The notes below the pieces were generated by a model, which saw nothing but the letters and a program-made list of their open reading frames with translations, was not told the DNA's origin and searched no databases. Source: Stereocaulon alpinum (lineage: Eukaryota > Ascomycota > Lecanoromycetes > Lecanorales > Stereocaulaceae). Taken from it: 64,000 nt of DNA. Location: contig JAEUBA010000014.1 of NCBI GenBank assembly GCA_018257865.1, positions 124,001 to 188,000 on the forward strand. Direction: 5' to 3'. Positions 59,490 to 64,000 of this stretch are shown here, piece after piece (the first letter of the stretch is position 1; the number at the start of each line of letters is the position of its first letter). The translations under genes and the position numbers were made by a program.

Positions 59490-61582
59490 ATGGCTTCATT
59501 CCCAGTCGAGAAGGAGGCTGGTCCTGAGGCACCTGATTCAACTCCAGCCTCAGAGCACGAGATTGAGAAAGGCCAGCATGATGCACTACATCAAGCGGCA
59601 GAGTCTGTGCCTAATTCATCACCTCGCAAAGTTCATGGTATAGCGGTGGGTGTGATGGTTGACATGAAGTCATGAGATTGCTGACAAGGTCGACAGTGGG
59701 TCCTTGTCGTAGTTGCTACATTGTCGAGCGTCCTGCTCTACGCCCTTGACAACACAATCGTCGCCAACATCGTACCTGTAAGTTGTTGAACGATCATGCA
59801 AACGGCCTGAGGAGACTAAAGCATGCTCAACAGGCTATTGTCAACCACCTGGGCCATGTCGAACAGCTCGCATGGCTCTCTGTTGGGTATGGCCTCCTCT
59901 GGTCCATCCTTGTTCAAGATATCGCAAAGAACGAGTCGCTGATCTGGGACCAGGTTTATGATCGGTGGCCTAAGCGTCGCCCTCCCTATCGGCAGACTTT
60001 ACGGAATTTACGATGCGAAATGGCTCTACATCATCTCGATAATTCTGTTCATGGGCGGTTCTGCGTTATGTGGTGGTGCTCCAAATATGGCAGGTCTCAT
60101 CGTAGGGCGCGTCATTGCTGGTGCAGGCGGGAATGGAATGTATGTTGGGGTTCTTACCCTACTTTCGGTCAACACTACCGAGAAGGAGAGGCCGACCTAT
60201 CTGGGCTTGATGTGAGTGATTGTTTGCCAGAAGGTACAAAGTACACTGCTGACGACAGAAAAGTGGTTTGGTCTACGGTATCGGTATGGTCCCTCGCCCT
60301 AACCTACTTTTTGGCTGCCGAGTCATATCAAGCGCGAGACAACTAATCAATTTTTACGATTTCTAGGGACGGTCATTGGCCCAATCATTGGTGGTGCTTT
60401 TGCCAGCTCATCAGCTACGTGGCGTTGGGGCTTCTATATCAATCTTGTTATTGGCGCCGTCTTCTCGCCCGTCTACCTCTTACTACTTCCTACCTTTAAT
60501 CCACGCCCAGACCAAACTCTACCCGCAAAAATCAAAAACCTGGACTATCTGGGCGCTGTGCTACAGGGCGGAGCTTTCGTCTCCGGTATCATGGCCATTA
60601 ATTTCGGAGGAAGGACCTACGCCTGGGGAAGTGGACAGACAATCGCTCTCTTCGTCGTCTCTGGCATCTTGTTCATCATTTTCGCAACCCAGCAGTCTCT
60701 CGACTTCTTGACGGCAAAGAATCGAATGTTCCCAATCCATTTGCTCAAGATGAAAGAACCAGTTCTCCTCTTCATCGCAATGGCAGCTTGCAACACCGCC
60801 TCATACGTTGCTATGTACTATATCCCCCTGTACTTCCAATTCACCAAGGGGGTGGGATCCCTCAGCTCGGGTGTGAGGCTACTACCTTTCATCATCGCCG
60901 GTACCCTCACGATCATGATTAACGGCGGTGTTCTTTCAAAGACCGGCCTCTACATGCCCTGGTATCTCATCGGCAGTATAATCGTTCTCATTGGAGGCGC
61001 GCTCCTCTGTAAGTCTCTCATCTAACCCGCTGGCCATCTCACTTGCTCCGCCACTACATACTCCTTCACGTTACCAAATTGACACCAGTTCTCTGATACT
61101 GTATGCTCTATCTAGCCCGCATAAACCTCGAAACTTCTGCCGCTCGAATCTATGGCTACGAGATCCTGCTCGGCGTCGGTGTGGGCGCCTACCTGCAAGC
61201 CGGATACGCCGTGATCCAAGGCGTCCTAGAGCCTATGCACATGGCGTACGGGGTTTCCTTCATATTGCTCGGCCAACTTGGAGGCATCGCCCTCGGCCTC
61301 TCCATCTCCGGCGCCGTTTTCGTCAACACCGCCCTCAGCGGCTTGCAACAGGTCCTGCCCACAGTTCCGCGCGGACAGCTCGAGCGTGCACTTTCTGGAA
61401 CTAGCGGCGGCTTCTTTGATACCATTGAGCAGGCGCAGAGGGAGCAGAGTCTCAATGTCATCATGGCCAGCTTGCAGAAGGCTTTTGTGCTTGTTTACGT
61501 GGCAGGCGCTGTTAGTCTGGTCGCGAGCGTGTTTCTGAACCGGCGTAAGATGAATCTGGCGCCTGCTGCAGGAGGAGGTTGA
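59490..61582 (+). CDS. MFS multidrug/toxin exporter (DHA2, 14-TM type)
   Basis: Seven exons: 59490-59645, 59697-59777, 59834-59886, 59954-60211, 60264-60283, 60367-61008 and 61116-61582, encoding 558 aa with every phase consistent. Residues ~1-50 are an acidic cytosolic head. The membrane part includes LYALDNTIVANIVP (motif C-like TM1), HVEQLAWLSVGFMIGG, GRLYGIYDAKWLYI (motif A region), GRVIAGAGGNGMYVG, YGIGTVIGPIIGGAFASSSATWRWGFYIN, and later IYGYEILLGVGVGAYLQAGYAVIQ, which identify the fungal DHA14-like drug:H+ antiporters that export secondary metabolites. Exon 5 is a 20-bp microexon (GLVYGI region). The least certain junction is the 107-bp last intron (acceptor TCTAG at 61111-61115). It is divergent from the thioesterase. 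Confidence 0.9.
60264..60283 (+). other. 20-bp microexon of the MFS gene
   Basis: TGGTTTGGTCTACGGTATCG, flanked by a 52-bp intron ending GAAAAG and an 83-bp intron starting GTATGG and ending TTCTAG. It supplies the family-conserved GLVYGIG between GLI and TVIGPIIGG and corrects phase 2 to phase 1. Confidence 0.85.
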
Positions 61583-62360
61583 TTTCTGATGGCGGGAATC
61601 ACTCCCGCCAATTTCCAAGAGAGCTTTTGTAGCCGTGATACATCTAATTTGGCAGAGTCTACTTGACCTTCTCCTTTCCATAGTCTTCCTGTACTACTTA
61701 GACTGTACGACGAAAATTCTGTACTACCCAGCTCTCTTCACGTCAATATACTCTATAAACGTCGTCGATTATGTGCATATGTCCTGGTTTCCGTAATGCT
61801 ACCAGCAACAGAATGAAGGGCTATTCCATCGCTCGACGCTACCCCTCACCAAGGCCTCCTCCCAAGTAATATGTACGATCTGCATCCAGCAGACCGTCAA
61901 GCAGTGGATAGGCCACGCTTTCACACCATCCCACAAATTAGCCCCCTAAAATCCCCGTTGTCCTAGATCCCACTCATGCTCGGACGATGGCCCCGAGTAA
62001 GCCATGACAGTACTACGTATCAAGTCCCTCGGTCAAACTATCCGGGGGAAGGGGTTTGGAAAGCTACCATTTCCCTTGTTAGCTTTGTCCAAAAGAAGAG
62101 GAATATAGTTTGAGAAAAAATCATCTGTAGATTGAGGATTCAGGCCAGAGGAGTAAGAGTAAGAGTAAGAGTAAGAACTCATTATTCTACCGTCTTGTAT
62201 GTAAACTGCTGCCATCGTCCCCATCTCTTGTTTGGGTGAGATGAATTTTCCACCAGCCACATTTTCACACATCACTGTCGTTCAGATGCCTTCACACTTC
62301 TCTCTCCCACCTACTTCCCCTCTTCCTGTACCAAAGCCTCCTCCGGTCTTGCACCTCACC
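61583..62360. other. Intergenic, convergent MFS and P450 ends
   Basis: 778 bp with no supported gene. A GTAAGA hexanucleotide microsatellite lies at about 62153-62178; on minus it reads as Ser-Tyr repeats inside a short spurious frame. Confidence 0.5.
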
Positions 62361-64000
62361 TCAGATGTCTTCTTTCTCTTTCTCTTTCTCACCTCGTCCC
62401 CCCTCCCTTCCCCTCCGCCTGAACTCAACCACGCGCTCTGTATCTGGCATGAGGACCAAGATACGATTATATTTCGGCTGCGCGTTGGCGGTGTCTCCGT
62501 CCCGGAGTTTCAAATCATATTTAAGCAGGAGACGCGCGAGGATGGCTTTGAGGACGTTCACGGCGAAGAAGCGGCCGGGGCAGGCGTGGGAACCGTGCCC
62601 GAATTCGAGGGAGTCGGGCCTATTGGTTTGGAGGACAGGGATTAGTGATGTGGGATATGTGCAAGCGATGTGGTAGTTGTGAGTTTGGTTTTGCGTGGGT
62701 GCAAGCTTGAGCACTTTCGATGGATAGGTAAGGGAACGGAAGAAAGGATGGGTGGAGTTTTAAGGCCTATAAGGTAGGAGAGGAAAGAACGGCATCGCTA
62801 GGGGTGGTAGTAGAAGGGGGAAAGGACACTTACCCAGTCGCTACACTAAGATATTTGCCATCGCGACCTGTCTCTTTCCGCAGCCGCGCCCAACGGAAGC
62901 CGTCAAAGTCACGATGAAGGGATTTAGGGTCAACCTCAGGGTCCATGGAGGGAACGCAGACGTAAGACCCGGTGGGGAGGATAGTGCCATCTTTGAGGGT
63001 GAGGGGGGCCATGACTTTACGATACACGGACACTGGGAAGATGTATCAATTGATCAGTAAGCGAAAACGATAGGGGCTAGATGTACAGATGTTCTGCGCA
63101 ACGTGGCGCTGTGATTCTTTCAAGAAGCTGTCCATGAGTGGTAGCTTAGCCATCGCGCGGGGACTTAGGTTCTCTTCGCCTTCCTCTGCCATTACCCTCT
63201 CAAGCTCCTCGCGGAGAGGCGCTATGTATTCAGATCTGCTGGCCAGGTCGAACAGAGCTTGCATGAGCTGTTACTCGTCAGTGAGACGCACACGGAAAGG
63301 ATGAAGCAAGAAACGTACTACCACACCGGTGCTTCGAATACCAGCAAAATTCAAGCCGATCAGCGACGCTGTCATAGCGTAGGTATTTTCGCGCTTCTGA
63401 TCCACTTTCTCAATCCACCATTGAACGAAATCATTTGGCCTTTGGAAGTCGGCTGATTCCCTCATCGACTTGAGCCTAGTCTGAGATAGATCAACTTGCG
63501 CATTTGCAGGACGTAAAGATATTATACCTACCTTGACAATCGGGTTCAACAGACCTTCAAGAACATCCATGTTTCCTTTTAGATCCTTGATGCCTCTCAG
63601 GAACGGAGCGACAAACGGACGCGTCCACCAGGGATATCTCATCAGGGCGGCGACCGTAGCCACGGCGCTTGAGGAGTATCCCATACAAGCTTCGTTCTTC
63701 ATCACGCCTTGTCAGCTTCTCCAAGATTGGCCAATTAGTCAAAAATTGAGGATTACCAACTCACCCACTTCTTACTACGGCAAAGATCAGGACCAACATA
63801 GACATGCTCAAATATCCGAAGAGTGAAGTTGAGGCTCAGCCAGTATGCACTGAGCGGCTTCCAATCTGCTTAATATCAGCACGTGACAGCATGAATGGTG
63901 ATATGATAATTCTCAACCAGGACAATCTCCAATTTGCTCGTCAATGGTAGCCATCACCTCCTCATGAACGCTGGGAAAAAACGCGCCAGTATTCTTCGTC
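62361..64000 (-). CDS. Cytochrome P450 monooxygenase (5' end beyond window)
   Basis: Seven exons visible on minus: >64000-63918, 63865-63765, 63696-63532, 63480-63319, 63267-63087, 63032-62834 and 62619-62361, all phases consistent. Motifs in order: HVYVGPDLCRSKKW (fungal P450 region after helix C), I-helix LIGLNFAGIRSTGVV (AGxxST), K-helix ESQR (ExxR), RKVMAPLTLKDGTILPTGSYV, and the heme loop FGHGSHACPGRFFA with Cys as thiolate ligand. Membrane anchor and start lie to the right of 64000. The 214-bp intron between 62620 and 62833 is unusually long for this locus. The C-terminus is Arg/Glu/Lys-rich. It resembles P450s of fungal terpenoid/polyketide pathways (ent-kaurene oxidase-like class by the heme region), but the substrate is unknown. 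Confidence 0.9.

Overview
This window is nuclear DNA of a filamentous ascomycete. The signs are short GT-AG introns (about 45-130 bp) with CTAAC/CTGAC-like branch points, fungal-specific families (Zn2Cys6 regulator, PigL_N-like protein, DHA2-type MFS pump, RFT1, DBP3), and a 25.6-kb AT-rich block mutated in the pattern of repeat-induced point mutation (RIP): CpA and TpG are nearly absent and reading frames are full of TAA/TAG. The gene set and TE types suggest a Dothideomycete, probably Pleosporales; that placement is inference.

Left arm, 1-22,463, ordinary gene space. In order: NIPA-type Mg2+ transporter (-), patatin-like protein with a degraded active site (-), PigL_N-like proline-rich protein (+), bromodomain-like protein with a hexapeptide minisatellite (-), hemerythrin protein (-), 3-dehydroshikimate dehydratase-like enzyme with a GC-AG intron (+), a small basic-N-terminus protein (-), and a carotenoid oxygenase (-). 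Long gaps (1-2,244; 7,430-10,278; 12,215-13,660; 18,680-20,120) hold microsatellites and no convincing genes.

Centre, 22,464-48,095: one Copia element (206-bp LTRs, TSD GGTAT) carrying four separate insertions. These are a Gypsy element on the minus strand (23,561-29,595, TSD TTTAA), a second Gypsy of the same family on plus (32,036-44,835, TSD GTACT) that itself contains a Gypsy chromovirus (33,050-39,613, TSD CTAGA), a solo LTR of that chromovirus (45,263-45,619, TSD CTACT), and a 1.03-kb non-autonomous LTR element with internal tandem repeats (46,159-47,191, TSD GAGAA). All six target-site duplications can be read directly, so the insertion order and the empty site are reconstructable. Removing the insertions leaves a 5.4-kb Copia with domain order gag-PR-IN-RT-RH. 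All TE proteins are RIP-mutated relics.

Right arm, 48,096-64,000: a Rossmann-fold NAD(P)-binding protein (+), RFT1 (+) convergent with DBP3 (-), then what looks like the edge of a specialised-metabolism gene cluster: Zn2Cys6 regulator (+), stand-alone polyketide-type thioesterase (-), divergently transcribed MFS exporter (+), and a cytochrome P450 (-) running off the window end. The thioesterase/MFS promoter carries three GCGGGCG repeats about one helical turn apart. A core synthase, if there is one, would lie beyond 64,000.

Spliced coordinates were derived by hand from splice consensus, reading-frame continuity and phase arithmetic; no transcript data were available. No tRNA, rRNA or CRISPR was recognised.
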